From the NCBI GenBank assembly GCA_965227935.1, contig CBDDGS010000055.1:1364001-1428000 (forward strand): a DNA stretch of 64,000 nucleotides, in the 5' to 3' direction. This DNA comes from JAWPMT01 sp965227935 (GTDB lineage Bacteria; Bacteroidota; Bacteroidia; Cytophagales; Cyclobacteriaceae). This document shows positions 53,154 to 62,240 of the stretch, in pieces; positions within the stretch are counted from its first letter, which is position 1; the number at the start of each line of letters is the position of its first letter. The notes below the pieces were generated by a model. The model worked only from the letters and a program-made list of their open reading frames with translations. It was not told the origin of the DNA and did no database searches. The translations under genes were made by a program, and so were the position numbers.

Positions 53154-53609
53154 TTGGAGCTCATTCTGCAATATTTGACCATCTATCTCCTTAGCGCCGT
53201 GAAATTCATTTTCGGTCCGGCGCTAGGGGTGACCTATGGCCTAAGTATTCCTGAGACGGTGATTTTGAACACACTGGGGATGGTCACTCCCGCCTACCTG
53301 CTGCGGATTTTTGGAGATCGTATCCGTGACATATTTCGTCGATGGTTCATACGTAAGGATCAACGTATCTTCACACGAAGGAATCGGATCTTTGTTCGAG
53401 TATGGCGGAGGTGGGGCCTTCCGGGTGTTGCCTTCCTCGTTCCGATCATTCTCATGCCTATACCTGGGGCTATCATTGCCAATGCATTCAGCACAGATAC
53501 ACGACCTTACATTCGATGGCTTTGGTTTTTTTCGGCCGTCGATTCACTTATCATGTCGTATTTCCTGAGGTTTGGGGTGGACCTATTCAAGGGACTCGTC
53601 CTCCAATAG
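53154..53609 (+). CDS. Small membrane protein of unknown function
   Basis: The 151-residue protein starts at TTG 53154; no in-frame ATG occurs before residue 43. It has three or four membrane segments separated by a very basic loop (RIRDIFRRWFIRKDQRIFTRRNRIFVRVWRRW). The stretch GLPGVAFLVPIILMPIPGAIIANAF resembles small transport or SNARE-associated membrane proteins, but I cannot name it. It overlaps the convergent serine dehydratase gene by 27 bp. Confidence 0.6.
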   Translation: MELILQYLTIYLLSAVKFIFGPALGVTYGLSIPETVILNTLGMVTPAYLLRIFGDRIRDIFRRWFIRKDQRIFTRRNRIFVRVWRRWGLPGVAFLVPIILMPIPGAIIANAFSTDTRPYIRWLWFFSAVDSLIMSYFLRFGVDLFKGLVLQ

Positions 53610-54485
53610 TTCGATATCCTGGATCAACACACGCTTAGAGATCGCTTGACCCGTAGGCGTTACGGCCAGACCCCCCAATGCTGTTTCCTTGTACTTTGAT
53701 TCCATCGTTTGTCCGATTTCCCCCATGGCGTCCACGCATTCATCCACGGGGATGACCGCACTCACATCTGCCAGCGCAATCTGAGCTGAGGAGTTAGCAA
53801 TGGCCGCGGCACTAGCATTGCGTACCACACAAGGTACCTCTACCAAGCCTGCTACCGGATCGCAGATCAGACCAAGCATACACTGGATGGTGATCGCCAC
53901 AGCGTTGAATGCCTGATCTATTGTGCCACCAAGACAATACACAATTGCGGCAGCAGCCATAGCAGCAGCGGACCCAGTTTCGGCCTGGCACCCTCCGACG
54001 GCACCGGCAAGCGAAGCGCGCTTCTCCAAAATCAGGGCGACACCGGCACCCACGAGAAGGCCCTCAAGAATTTTGCGATCATCCAACCCGTGAATATCCT
54101 GCAGGGTCGTCAGCGTGCCAGGAAGAATGCCGGACGCACCCGCTGTAGGAGCAGCCACAACCCGGCCCATACATGAATTCACTTCTTTCGCTGCGAGGGC
54201 GCGAGAAATCAATTGCTGGAATTCTGGAGACAATACCGTGGTCGGATGATTGTAAACCTTCTTTGCGCCGTTGTTGATCATTCCGGAGTAGGACTTCATC
54301 TCTGAGTTTAGGCCCGTGTCCACGGCCTCTCGCATGACTTGATAGGCTTTTTGCAAGCCGTCCCAAACGGCGCTTTCAGTGGCTTTGCGCTGTTGAACTT
54401 CGTAATTCAACACCGGCTCGTAAAGAGGAACGCCGGATTCACATGCCTGCCGCCATTCCTCAAAGCTTTCGAATAGTACTGACAT
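53583..54485 (-). CDS. sdaAA: L-serine ammonia-lyase, iron-sulfur alpha subunit
   Basis: The 300-residue protein matches the SdaA alpha chain: SCMGRVVAAPTAGASGILPG, GGCQAETGSAAAMAAAA and GLICDPVAGLVEVPC, supplying the cysteines of the [4Fe-4S] cluster. It converts serine to pyruvate and ammonia. The beta domain present in fused enzymes is absent and no beta gene is next to it, so the partner must lie elsewhere. Confidence 0.92.
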   Translation of the reverse strand: MSVLFESFEEWRQACESGVPLYEPVLNYEVQQRKATESAVWDGLQKAYQVMREAVDTGLNSEMKSYSGMINNGAKKVYNHPTTVLSPEFQQLISRALAAKEVNSCMGRVVAAPTAGASGILPGTLTTLQDIHGLDDRKILEGLLVGAGVALILEKRASLAGAVGGCQAETGSAAAMAAAAIVYCLGGTIDQAFNAVAITIQCMLGLICDPVAGLVEVPCVVRNASAAAIANSSAQIALADVSAVIPVDECVDAMGEIGQTMESKYKETALGGLAVTPTGQAISKRVLIQDIELLEDESLE

Positions 54486-54552
54486 AGGGGTGAATTTGCA
54501 GTACTGGCAAAGTTACTGAGACAAAATATAGTCTCACCCTATCTTTGCAGCC

Positions 54553-55587
54553 ATGCCAATAAAAAACGACCTTATCCTGCGAACGGCCCGAGGCGAATCG
54601 GTGGAGCGTACACCTGTGTGGCTCATGAGACAAGCAGGAAGAATTCTTCCCGAATATCGGGCCGTGCGCGCCAAGTTGTCAGGCTTCAAGGAACTCGTGA
54701 CGACGCCTGAGAGGGCTGCGGAGGTCACCATCCAGCCGGTAGATCTATTGGGTGTCGACGCTGCCATTATCTTCTCTGACATACTTGTCATTCCCGAAGC
54801 CATGGGACTGGATTATGAGATGGTCGAGAAGCGAGGTCCCATCTTCCCACAAACAGTGGAGCGTGCAGCAGACGTCGATCGATTGCGGTTGGTGGAAGGG
54901 CCGGAACTCCAATACGTCTATGATGCGATACAGTTGACAAAAAAGGAATTGAATGACCGGGTACCCTTGATCGGCTTCGCAGGAGCGCCGTGGACGATAC
55001 TGGCATACATGGTCGAGGGCAGTGGGAGCAAGACCTTTTCAAAAGCGCGAAGGCTGCTCTATCGTGAGCCCGATCTTGCACATCAGCTCTTAGACAAGAT
55101 CACACAAAGCACCATCAATTACCTCCGGATGCAAGTGGAGGCGGGTGCCGATATGCTGCAGATATTTGACTCCTGGGCAGGCATCTTGCCACCGGATCAC
55201 TATCAGGAGTTCTCACTTCAGTATATCGAAAGGATCGCGTCGTCAATTAATGATGTGCCGATAACAGTGTTCGCGAAGGGAGCGTACTTTGCGCTTGAGT
55301 CCATGGCGACAGTGAGTTGCCAGACGGTGGGCCTGGATTGGAACATGAACATCGCTTCTTCCAGGCTGCTTCTTCCGGATAAGACATTGCAGGGAAGCCT
55401 GGACCCGTGTGCATTGTATGGTGACTTTGCGACGATTGAGCGAGCGGCCTGGAATATGCTCGATGCCTACGGCACACACTCCCATATAGCCAACCTGGGT
55501 CACGGCGTTTATCCCGACACACCTGTGGACAGTGTTCGGTGCTTCATCGATGCGGTCAAGAAATACGAAAGGATAGTGACGTCATAA
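54553..55587 (+). CDS. hemE: Uroporphyrinogen decarboxylase
   Basis: The 344-residue protein has the HemE signature near the start (TPVWLMRQAGRILPEYR), FSDILVIPEAMG with the catalytic aspartate, and GFAGAPWTILAYMVEG. It decarboxylates uroporphyrinogen III in haem synthesis. Confidence 0.96.
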   Translation: MPIKNDLILRTARGESVERTPVWLMRQAGRILPEYRAVRAKLSGFKELVTTPERAAEVTIQPVDLLGVDAAIIFSDILVIPEAMGLDYEMVEKRGPIFPQTVERAADVDRLRLVEGPELQYVYDAIQLTKKELNDRVPLIGFAGAPWTILAYMVEGSGSKTFSKARRLLYREPDLAHQLLDKITQSTINYLRMQVEAGADMLQIFDSWAGILPPDHYQEFSLQYIERIASSINDVPITVFAKGAYFALESMATVSCQTVGLDWNMNIASSRLLLPDKTLQGSLDPCALYGDFATIERAAWNMLDAYGTHSHIANLGHGVYPDTPVDSVRCFIDAVKKYERIVTS

Positions 55588-55597
55588 GAGAAGGGTG

Positions 55598-56089
55598 ATG
55601 CGAATCAAGTTGAGGGTATGGTTCATGGTGCTACTAGTTCTGATCTCGCTGAAGGGCGTTTCTCAGGATGTACAGAGCCATGTCGACCCACCCTTTCCCA
55701 TTTCCAAAAAAGAGGCACAGTGGCTTGGGAAACGGGGATTCCACATACAGGGATATGACTGGAGCAATCATGAGGTCAACCAATACCTACTTGCAGCCCT
55801 TGAACAACGAAAAAAGGTACACAAAACGTGGATGATTGGCGCGATAGTAACAGGTGGCAGTTTAGTGATCGGTATGGTTGGTGTTGTAGCAGCTAGTGCG
55901 GCGGTGGTGGTGTCACAGCCGGTACAGGATCTATTTATTGGAATTGCCGTGACAGGATTCCTTGGGACCCTTGCTGGCGCAGTTGCCACCCCAATCATCG
56001 CAATAACTCAAGGAAAGAAAGCAAAACAATTCGTAAGCAAGGCGATTCAATTACTGCAAGACGAAGCAAACACTAACAATGGATCATAG
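55598..56089 (+). CDS. Small membrane protein of unknown function
   Basis: From ATG 55598, preceded by aaggg, the protein has 163 residues. It has a signal-like N-terminus (LRVWFMVLLVLISLKGVSQ), a middle region KKEAQWLGKRGFHIQGYDWSNHEVNQYL, two hydrophobic helices and a charged tail. No known domain is recognised. It lies 10 bp after HemE and its end overlaps the TonB receptor start by 11 bp, so the three may be one transcript. Confidence 0.65.
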   Translation: MRIKLRVWFMVLLVLISLKGVSQDVQSHVDPPFPISKKEAQWLGKRGFHIQGYDWSNHEVNQYLLAALEQRKKVHKTWMIGAIVTGGSLVIGMVGVVAASAAVVVSQPVQDLFIGIAVTGFLGTLAGAVATPIIAITQGKKAKQFVSKAIQLLQDEANTNNGS

Positions 56090-58358
56090 ACAATTGGCCT
56101 TGATCAGAAGGCGACTCCCGCTAACGCTGTGCCTACTTATGTTGGCTGCAGCTTCAACAATCGGGCAGAACATTCATGGCAAGGTCGTGGACAGTGAAAC
56201 GGGTGAAGGTCTCCCCGGCATTTTGATCAGTCATCTGTCGGACAGCACCGTCTCGGATGGCAGTGGTAGGTTCAATCTTGACGTGAGAGAGGGTGAGGTC
56301 TCTTTTCGCGGCCTGGGCTATGAGCTGCTTACAGTGCCTTTGGCGGAGCTTTCCAAGGTCATCGCATTGAAGCCACGGATCTACGCTATGGAAGGGATTA
56401 CCGTGAATGGTTTCGTCGCTGGTCGGGACCTTTGGAAGACCCCGCTACCCATCAGTCGCATTGGTAGACGGGAGTTGGATGACATCCCGCCGACTATCGT
56501 TACACCTGCCCTGAATCTTCTTCCGGGTGTCTACATGCAATCAGGCGCCATCAATACCAACAGGATCTCCATTCGGGGGATTGGGTCCAGGTCACCATTC
56601 TCGACCAATAAGCTGCGTGCATATTTTGGAGATATCCCTTTGACCAATGGCTCGGGGGAGACTACGATCGAAGACATAGACCTCAATTGGCTTGGCCGTT
56701 TTGAAATAATCAGGGGTCCAAGTTCCACCTTACATGGTGCTGGTCTGGGCGGTGCAATGCTGCTGTATCCAGATCGACGTGTGGAGCCCACGGGCCTGGA
56801 TATCGACTTTACCGCGGGTTCGTTTGGGTTGCTGAGGACAGCGGTAAAAGGAACTTATGGCCATGAAAATGGCAGCTACAAAGTCTTCTTCAGCGACCTG
56901 CACAGTGATGGCTACCGCGACAATAACGAGGTGGATCGTCATGCGATGGGAACGATATTCAGCAACTATGGTGAAAAGAGTGAGAACCATCTATTGGCCT
57001 ATTACCTCGATCAAAGAGCGTTTATTCCGAGCTCTCTCAATGAAGAAACTTTTGAAAATGATCCCACAGCTGCGGCTCCCAACTGGGCGGCGGCCGCAGG
57101 TCTGGAGACTTACAAACGGGCGCTGCTGGGGTACTCGCACAAGCGAGAATTCTCTGATGCCTGGCGAGGATCAGTGGCATTCTTTGGGTCATTCTTTCTG
57201 AATGACGAGCGGAGGCCATTCAACATTCTCGACGAGAATACTGTAGGGATGGGCTTGAGACCCAAAGTAGAATGGGACGCAAATGACGATGTACAATTGG
57301 TTGTTGGCCTCGAGTATTTCATGGACTGGTACAGCTGGGCGACCTATGTGAACGATTTCTCGAGGTTCAACGGCCCCGCCAGTGAAAGAGGAGATATCAT
57401 CCAACAGAATCGCGAGCGGAGGCGGTATACCAATGTCTTCGCAGAGATGACATGGCAGTTGGATCGATGGACCATCACCGCTGGAGGTAACTTGAATGCC
57501 ACAAACTACAGACTCATCAACCTCTATTCTCGAGACTCGGTTGACAACACGGGTAATCATTTCTACGATCCGCTGTTTACACCCAAGGTGGGCTTCAGTT
57601 ACGTTGGTAGTTCCAACTGGGTCGTGTTTGGATCGATAAGTCAGGGTTTTTCGCCCCCAGCTCTGGAGGAGACCCTCAACCCCGACGGCTCACTCAATAC
57701 AGAGATCAAACCTGAGAAGGGCTTCTCCTATGAACTGGGGGGTCGCTGGAGCCGTGATTTTTGGACAGCAGAGCTCAATCTTTACCACATGGATGTTCGC
57801 GATCTCCTGGTTGCGCAAAGGACCGCCGAGGATGCCTTTGTAGGTATCAACGCCGGAAGGACTTCGCATACCGGCCTCGAATCTGTGTTGGCCGGGGAAC
57901 TGCCGCTGAATGATGTCCTGTCGCTGCGCGCAAGAGTGGCCTATGCACTCAATAGATTCCGATTTGACGAATTCATCAATGAGGATGAAGACTTCTCTGG
58001 CAATGAACTGACCGGCTATCCGTCCTACAATTTCTCGGCGCAATTGGGACTGGGCTTTTTTGATCGAGGGGAGTTGCTATTTACCGAGCAGAGCGTCGGG
58101 GCGATGCCCATCACCGACGCCAACAATGTTTACACAGATCCCTACCATCTACTGAATGCACGGATCAGTTGGCAGCAGTCCCTCTTTGGGGGTGTGCTGG
58201 CCAAAGTTGCTTTTGGTGTTGATAATGTTTTTGACGAGCACTACGCATCGATGGTGCAAATCAATGCCGGCAGTTTCGGAGGCAACGCACCCCGCTATTA
58301 CTACCCTGGGCTCCCACGAAACTATTACGTGCAGATCAAATTGAATTACGGACGGTAG
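56079..58358 (+). CDS. TonB-dependent outer-membrane receptor
   Basis: The 759-residue protein has a signal peptide (LTLCLLMLAAASTIGQ), a carboxypeptidase-regulatory-like domain (HGKVVDSETGEGLPGILISH, residues 30-110), a plug domain (RISIRGIGSRSPFSTNKLRAY) and a beta barrel ending in a C-terminal aromatic strand (YYVQIKLNYGR). It imports a ligand using TonB energy. The gene beside it is HemE, and the plug is of the siderophore/haem-like type, but the ligand is not certain. Confidence 0.9.
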   Translation: MDHRQLALIRRRLPLTLCLLMLAAASTIGQNIHGKVVDSETGEGLPGILISHLSDSTVSDGSGRFNLDVREGEVSFRGLGYELLTVPLAELSKVIALKPRIYAMEGITVNGFVAGRDLWKTPLPISRIGRRELDDIPPTIVTPALNLLPGVYMQSGAINTNRISIRGIGSRSPFSTNKLRAYFGDIPLTNGSGETTIEDIDLNWLGRFEIIRGPSSTLHGAGLGGAMLLYPDRRVEPTGLDIDFTAGSFGLLRTAVKGTYGHENGSYKVFFSDLHSDGYRDNNEVDRHAMGTIFSNYGEKSENHLLAYYLDQRAFIPSSLNEETFENDPTAAAPNWAAAAGLETYKRALLGYSHKREFSDAWRGSVAFFGSFFLNDERRPFNILDENTVGMGLRPKVEWDANDDVQLVVGLEYFMDWYSWATYVNDFSRFNGPASERGDIIQQNRERRRYTNVFAEMTWQLDRWTITAGGNLNATNYRLINLYSRDSVDNTGNHFYDPLFTPKVGFSYVGSSNWVVFGSISQGFSPPALEETLNPDGSLNTEIKPEKGFSYELGGRWSRDFWTAELNLYHMDVRDLLVAQRTAEDAFVGINAGRTSHTGLESVLAGELPLNDVLSLRARVAYALNRFRFDEFINEDEDFSGNELTGYPSYNFSAQLGLGFFDRGELLFTEQSVGAMPITDANNVYTDPYHLLNARISWQQSLFGGVLAKVAFGVDNVFDEHYASMVQINAGSFGGNAPRYYYPGLPRNYYVQIKLNYGR

Positions 58359-58360
58359 AC

Positions 58361-59359
58361 TTATACCGATCGTTGATGTTCTGAAATCAGTTTTGCCGGA
58401 TCTATCGGGACGACTCCTGCCTCCTCACACACAATCCCTCCCGCTAAATTGGCTAGCTGAGCCACGGCCTCGAGGGGGAGCCGAAGGGCGGTGCATAGGC
58501 CAGCCATCGCCACCACGGTATCACCAGCTCCAGATACATCCGCAATAGCCCGGTGATGCGCATCAATAATTCCATGGTGGCTACGGTCCCAGTAGAATAC
58601 GCCCTTTTCGGACAACGTGGTCAGCAATTGGTCGAAGCTCAAGCACTCATGAAGTTCCTCGGCAGCTTGAACGAGGCCTCCATCGTCGATTGCAGTGAGA
58701 GAGTTGTCGAGTGCTTGCCGCAGCTCGTTGAGATTGGGCTTCAGGAGTGTCACCCCTTGATAGGCAGAGAAGTTTCTGATTTTAGGGTCTACAATCGTCG
58801 GAATATTGTGTTGACGCGCGAGTTTCACTACCTGGGAGATCAGCTCTTGGTCGATACAGCCTTTGTCGTAGTCCTCGAAGATGATGGCTTGGCAGGTGGT
58901 CACGACTTTGGAAATGACAGCTAGCAGCGCTTTCTGCTCGGCCGCACTGGAAACGTGTGTGTCCTCCTGATCGAACCGCAGGAGCTGTTGAGAACCGGAG
59001 ACCACCCTCGTCTTCACGGTCGTTTGACGAGTGGAGCTGGCAACGAGTCCCTCTGCTGACATCTCTTGCCTTTTAAGTAGGTCAGCGATCTGTTGAGCGG
59101 GCTCGTCATCGCCGACTAGCCCGCACAAAATGGGAACTGCACCGAGTGCCTTGATATTCAATGCCACGTTGGCCGCTCCTCCCAGCCGATGATCTTTGCG
59201 CTGGACGTCCACAATGGGAACAGGCGCCTCTGGAGAGATGCGATCCACGTTGCCGTGCACGTAGGCGTCAAGCATAACATCGCCAATCACCAGGACCCGC
59301 AATTCCGAGAATTGCTTCAAAATGCCGTCAATGTCCAGCTTTTGCACCGCCGGGGTCAA
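58361..59359 (-). CDS. PfkB-family kinase, RfaE/HldE domain I type
   Basis: The 332-residue protein has the PfkB motifs IGDVMLDAYVHGNVDRISPEAPVPIV and GGAANVALNIKALGA near the start and DVSGAGDTVVAMA with the catalytic aspartate near residue 275, the pattern of the heptose-7-phosphate kinase (RfaE domain I). No nucleotidyltransferase domain is fused. TTG 59359 overlaps the stop of the aminotransferase gene; GTG 59347 is an alternative. It may serve heptose or another sugar of the surface glycan. Confidence 0.85.
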   Translation of the reverse strand: MTPAVQKLDIDGILKQFSELRVLVIGDVMLDAYVHGNVDRISPEAPVPIVDVQRKDHRLGGAANVALNIKALGAVPILCGLVGDDEPAQQIADLLKRQEMSAEGLVASSTRQTTVKTRVVSGSQQLLRFDQEDTHVSSAAEQKALLAVISKVVTTCQAIIFEDYDKGCIDQELISQVVKLARQHNIPTIVDPKIRNFSAYQGVTLLKPNLNELRQALDNSLTAIDDGGLVQAAEELHECLSFDQLLTTLSEKGVFYWDRSHHGIIDAHHRAIADVSGAGDTVVAMAGLCTALRLPLEAVAQLANLAGGIVCEEAGVVPIDPAKLISEHQRSV

Positions 59360-60540
59360 AGTTTTGCCAGGGCAGTTTTGATTCGGCTGATGGCCTCTTT
59401 CAGCTCATCCTCGGAGGCGGCATACGACAGCCTGATGCAATCTGGTGCACCGAACGCCTGCCCTGTTACGAGAGACACATGCGCGTTCTCCAGGAGATAC
59501 ATGCATAGGTCTGAGGCATCCTTGATTGGACCTTTGCCGAAGTAGCTGCTCACATCCGGGAAGAAGTAAAATGCCCCCTGAGGATAATTGACCTTGAAGC
59601 CAGGGATGTCTGAGAGCAAGCCATGTACCAGTTCACGTCTATTGCGGTAAGCATCGGCCATCGCGGCTGAGGAGTCCTTTGGCGCTTGCAATGCTGCCAG
59701 TGCTGCCCTTTGAGCGATCGAGCTATTGGCAGATGTCAGCTGGCCCTGTATTTTATTGGCCGCTTTGGCAAGCCACTCAGGAGCTCCAATGTATCCCACG
59801 CGCCAGCCAGTCATCGCGTAGCCTTTGGAGAAGCCGTTGATCGTGACTGTGCGCTCCTGCATTCCTGGAAGTGTCCCGATGCTGCAATGCTTGCCAGTGA
59901 AGTTGATCATCTCGTAGATCTCATCGGAGAGCACAAGGATGTTGGGATGGTCCTCCAATACTTTCGCGATCGCTGTGAGTTCGTCTTCGGTAAAGACAGA
60001 TCCAGTAGGATTGCAAGGTGAGGAGAAGATGATCGCCTTGGTTTTGTCGGTGATCGCTGCCTTGACCTGGTCGGCGGTTGCTTTGAAATCGGTTGAGATA
60101 TCCCCGGACACAAAGACAGGTGTACCTTCTGCAAGCTCGATGAGCGCCGTATAGCTCACCCAATAAGGCGTGAAGACAATCACTTCATCGCCAGGGTCGA
60201 GCAGTGCCAAAAAGATGTTGGCAATCGACTGCTTGGCGCCATTGGAAACGACAATCTGGTTGGGGCCATAGTCGAGGCCGTTGTCTTCTTTGAACTTTTC
60301 AGAAATGGCCTGACGCAGGTCCAGGTAGCCATTGACTGGAGGGTAGGAGAAGTATTTCTTCTCGTCTAACGCAGATTTGGCGCCCTCAATAATATGGTCA
60401 GGCGTTTTGAAGTCGGGCTCTCCCAGACTTAGGCTGATCACATCGATACCCTTTTGCTTCATTTCACGGGCTTTGGCAGCCATGGCGAGGGTAGCAGATT
60501 CGGCGATGTTTTTGATGCGGGTAGACTTTAATTCCTCCAT
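59356..60540 (-). CDS. PLP-dependent aspartate-type aminotransferase
   Basis: The 394-residue protein is a class I aminotransferase: SLSLGEPDFKTPDHI, VSNGAKQSIANIFLAL, FSSPCNPTG, DEIYEMINF and the lysine-bearing NGFSKGYAMTGWRVGY. It is most like bacterial AspB/AspC of the I-gamma type. It probably makes aspartate or phenylalanine. Coupled by TTGA overlap to the kinase gene. Confidence 0.93.
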   Translation of the reverse strand: MEELKSTRIKNIAESATLAMAAKAREMKQKGIDVISLSLGEPDFKTPDHIIEGAKSALDEKKYFSYPPVNGYLDLRQAISEKFKEDNGLDYGPNQIVVSNGAKQSIANIFLALLDPGDEVIVFTPYWVSYTALIELAEGTPVFVSGDISTDFKATADQVKAAITDKTKAIIFSSPCNPTGSVFTEDELTAIAKVLEDHPNILVLSDEIYEMINFTGKHCSIGTLPGMQERTVTINGFSKGYAMTGWRVGYIGAPEWLAKAANKIQGQLTSANSSIAQRAALAALQAPKDSSAAMADAYRNRRELVHGLLSDIPGFKVNYPQGAFYFFPDVSSYFGKGPIKDASDLCMYLLENAHVSLVTGQAFGAPDCIRLSYAASEDELKEAISRIKTALAKL

Positions 60541-60774
60541 TGTTGATCGTGGGTAATAAAAATTCGCCCAAAGTTAGCCAATTCAAATGGCGGGAATGGC
60601 ACTAAAAACTTAAACGATTTTCAAAAAACAGGCTCCATTCTTACTGATTTTGTAAGTAGTTAGGGATACATGCTGAGGATGGTGACAGGAGGCAAGGGAC
60701 AGGAGGCCAAAACCACCGGCATATCCAATTTTCATGTATCTTCTTCCTCGACCCAATCAAATGCAAAACTTGTC

Positions 60775-61683
60775 ATGAATCGATCTTTTATCCTTGTCTT
60801 ATTCTGGTTGTGCTCATCCTATCTGTCCGCCCAGCAAAATCCGCTTTGGACCCAACAAAAAGTGAAGAACTATCTGCCACACATGACGGTGCCCGAAGTG
60901 GAGGATCTGCTTACACGGTCCGACTTGGTGATTATTCCGGTGGGGGCGCAGGAGCAGCATGGATTACATCTTCCCATTGGTACAGACTTCCTCAATGGCG
61001 TAGAGCACTGTAAACTGATTGCTCAGCAGCGGGATATTTTGGTAGCTCCGATCCTAATGGCAGGTCAGTCCCCTTACCACATGGGCTTCGCCGGTACCAT
61101 CTCGCTGAGTGCGGAGACTATCTTGCGGGTCCATCTCGAAGCGGTTGAGAGCCTGGTGCGGCACGGCTTCAAGCGGTTTATCATCATGAATGCCCATGGG
61201 GGCAACCGGGCCATTTCCACATTGCTGGTAGACCAAATCAATCAGACTACTCCGGGGATCGCCGTGAGCTATGGGGAGGCGATCAGACCGTTTCTGGAGC
61301 CATCAGGTATACCCGCGAGTGAAGTGCTTGATCGTCACGGGGGCACGCCCGAGACCTCCAGATCTTTGTACTTGACTCCCAATCTGGTGCAGCTGGACAA
61401 AGCGGTGACGGCAGAACTGACCTTACCCACTCACCTGGAGAAGATGTTGCCTGAAGTGGTCAGTGGCGATCCTACGGCTCTGATGGTATTCCTGGCAGAG
61501 GGACTGAAAGCAGAAGAGACTGGCAAAAAAACGTCGTCTGCAGAAATGTCTACTACCGGGGTCTGGGGTGAAAGGGACCCCAAAGAATCGACCGCCGAAA
61601 GGGGCGAGGTCATGACCAACCGATCCATTGAAGCGGCTATCAAGTTCATCGACCGCTGGAATGAATTGAGGCCAACTCGATGA
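60775..61683 (+). CDS. Exported creatininase-family protein
   Basis: From ATG 60775 (MNRSFILVLFWLCS) the protein has 302 residues with a signal peptide ending in SAQQ. It shows the creatininase metal site: IPVGAQEQHGLHLPIGTD (E and H ligands), HMGFAGTISL, NAHGGNRA and the later RHGGTPETS. Members hydrolyse cyclic or formamide-like amides; substrate unknown. A signal peptide is uncommon in the family, which suggests periplasmic action. Confidence 0.85.
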   Translation: MNRSFILVLFWLCSSYLSAQQNPLWTQQKVKNYLPHMTVPEVEDLLTRSDLVIIPVGAQEQHGLHLPIGTDFLNGVEHCKLIAQQRDILVAPILMAGQSPYHMGFAGTISLSAETILRVHLEAVESLVRHGFKRFIIMNAHGGNRAISTLLVDQINQTTPGIAVSYGEAIRPFLEPSGIPASEVLDRHGGTPETSRSLYLTPNLVQLDKAVTAELTLPTHLEKMLPEVVSGDPTALMVFLAEGLKAEETGKKTSSAEMSTTGVWGERDPKESTAERGEVMTNRSIEAAIKFIDRWNELRPTR

Positions 61684-61910
61684 CACGGGGATCCATTGCA
61701 TACTTCGATCAGCGCTCCGAATTGGACACGAGAATAACTCCCAATTCAAAACTCAAAACCATATGCAACCTGTCCGGTGATGTCCGGAAGATGTACGGCT
61801 GTGACCATTTCCACCTGAGTAACGTTCGTTAAAAACGCTTCTAACAGCCGGGAATGCCGGTTTGTGCTTGTTGGCAATGTATTTGTTCTACATAATTTGA
61901 ATTAATCAAA

Positions 61911-62240
61911 ATGAGAAGGACATACATCGGAGAATTGGAGGAGATCGTGCTGCTGATGACAGTAATCCTGGGCGAAGAAGCCTATGGTGTGGCCATCACC
62001 CAGGAGATCGAGAAACAACTCGGCCGCAAGATGAGCGTCAGCGCCGTGCATGCCACGCTGCACCGATTGGGAGAGAAGGGCTATGTCGACTCCTACATGG
62101 GTGGGGCCACGGCCGCTAGAGGGGGTCGTCGCAAACGCTACTTCAGGATCACCGTCGCCGGTAGCAAGGTGCTGCAGGAGATCCAGAATTCCCGTAACCT
62201 GCTATGGGGTCAACTGCCACCAAACGCCTTGCCGATATGA
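61911..62240 (+). CDS. PadR-family regulator
   Basis: The 109-residue protein has the PadR winged helix (EEIVLLMTVILGEEAYGVAITQEI, then SVSAVHATLHRLGEKGYV). It overlaps by four bases (ATGA) the permease gene, which it should control. Such PadR-permease pairs are common in Cytophagales and often respond to antimicrobial or membrane stress. Confidence 0.92.
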   Translation: MRRTYIGELEEIVLLMTVILGEEAYGVAITQEIEKQLGRKMSVSAVHATLHRLGEKGYVDSYMGGATAARGGRRKRYFRITVAGSKVLQEIQNSRNLLWGQLPPNALPI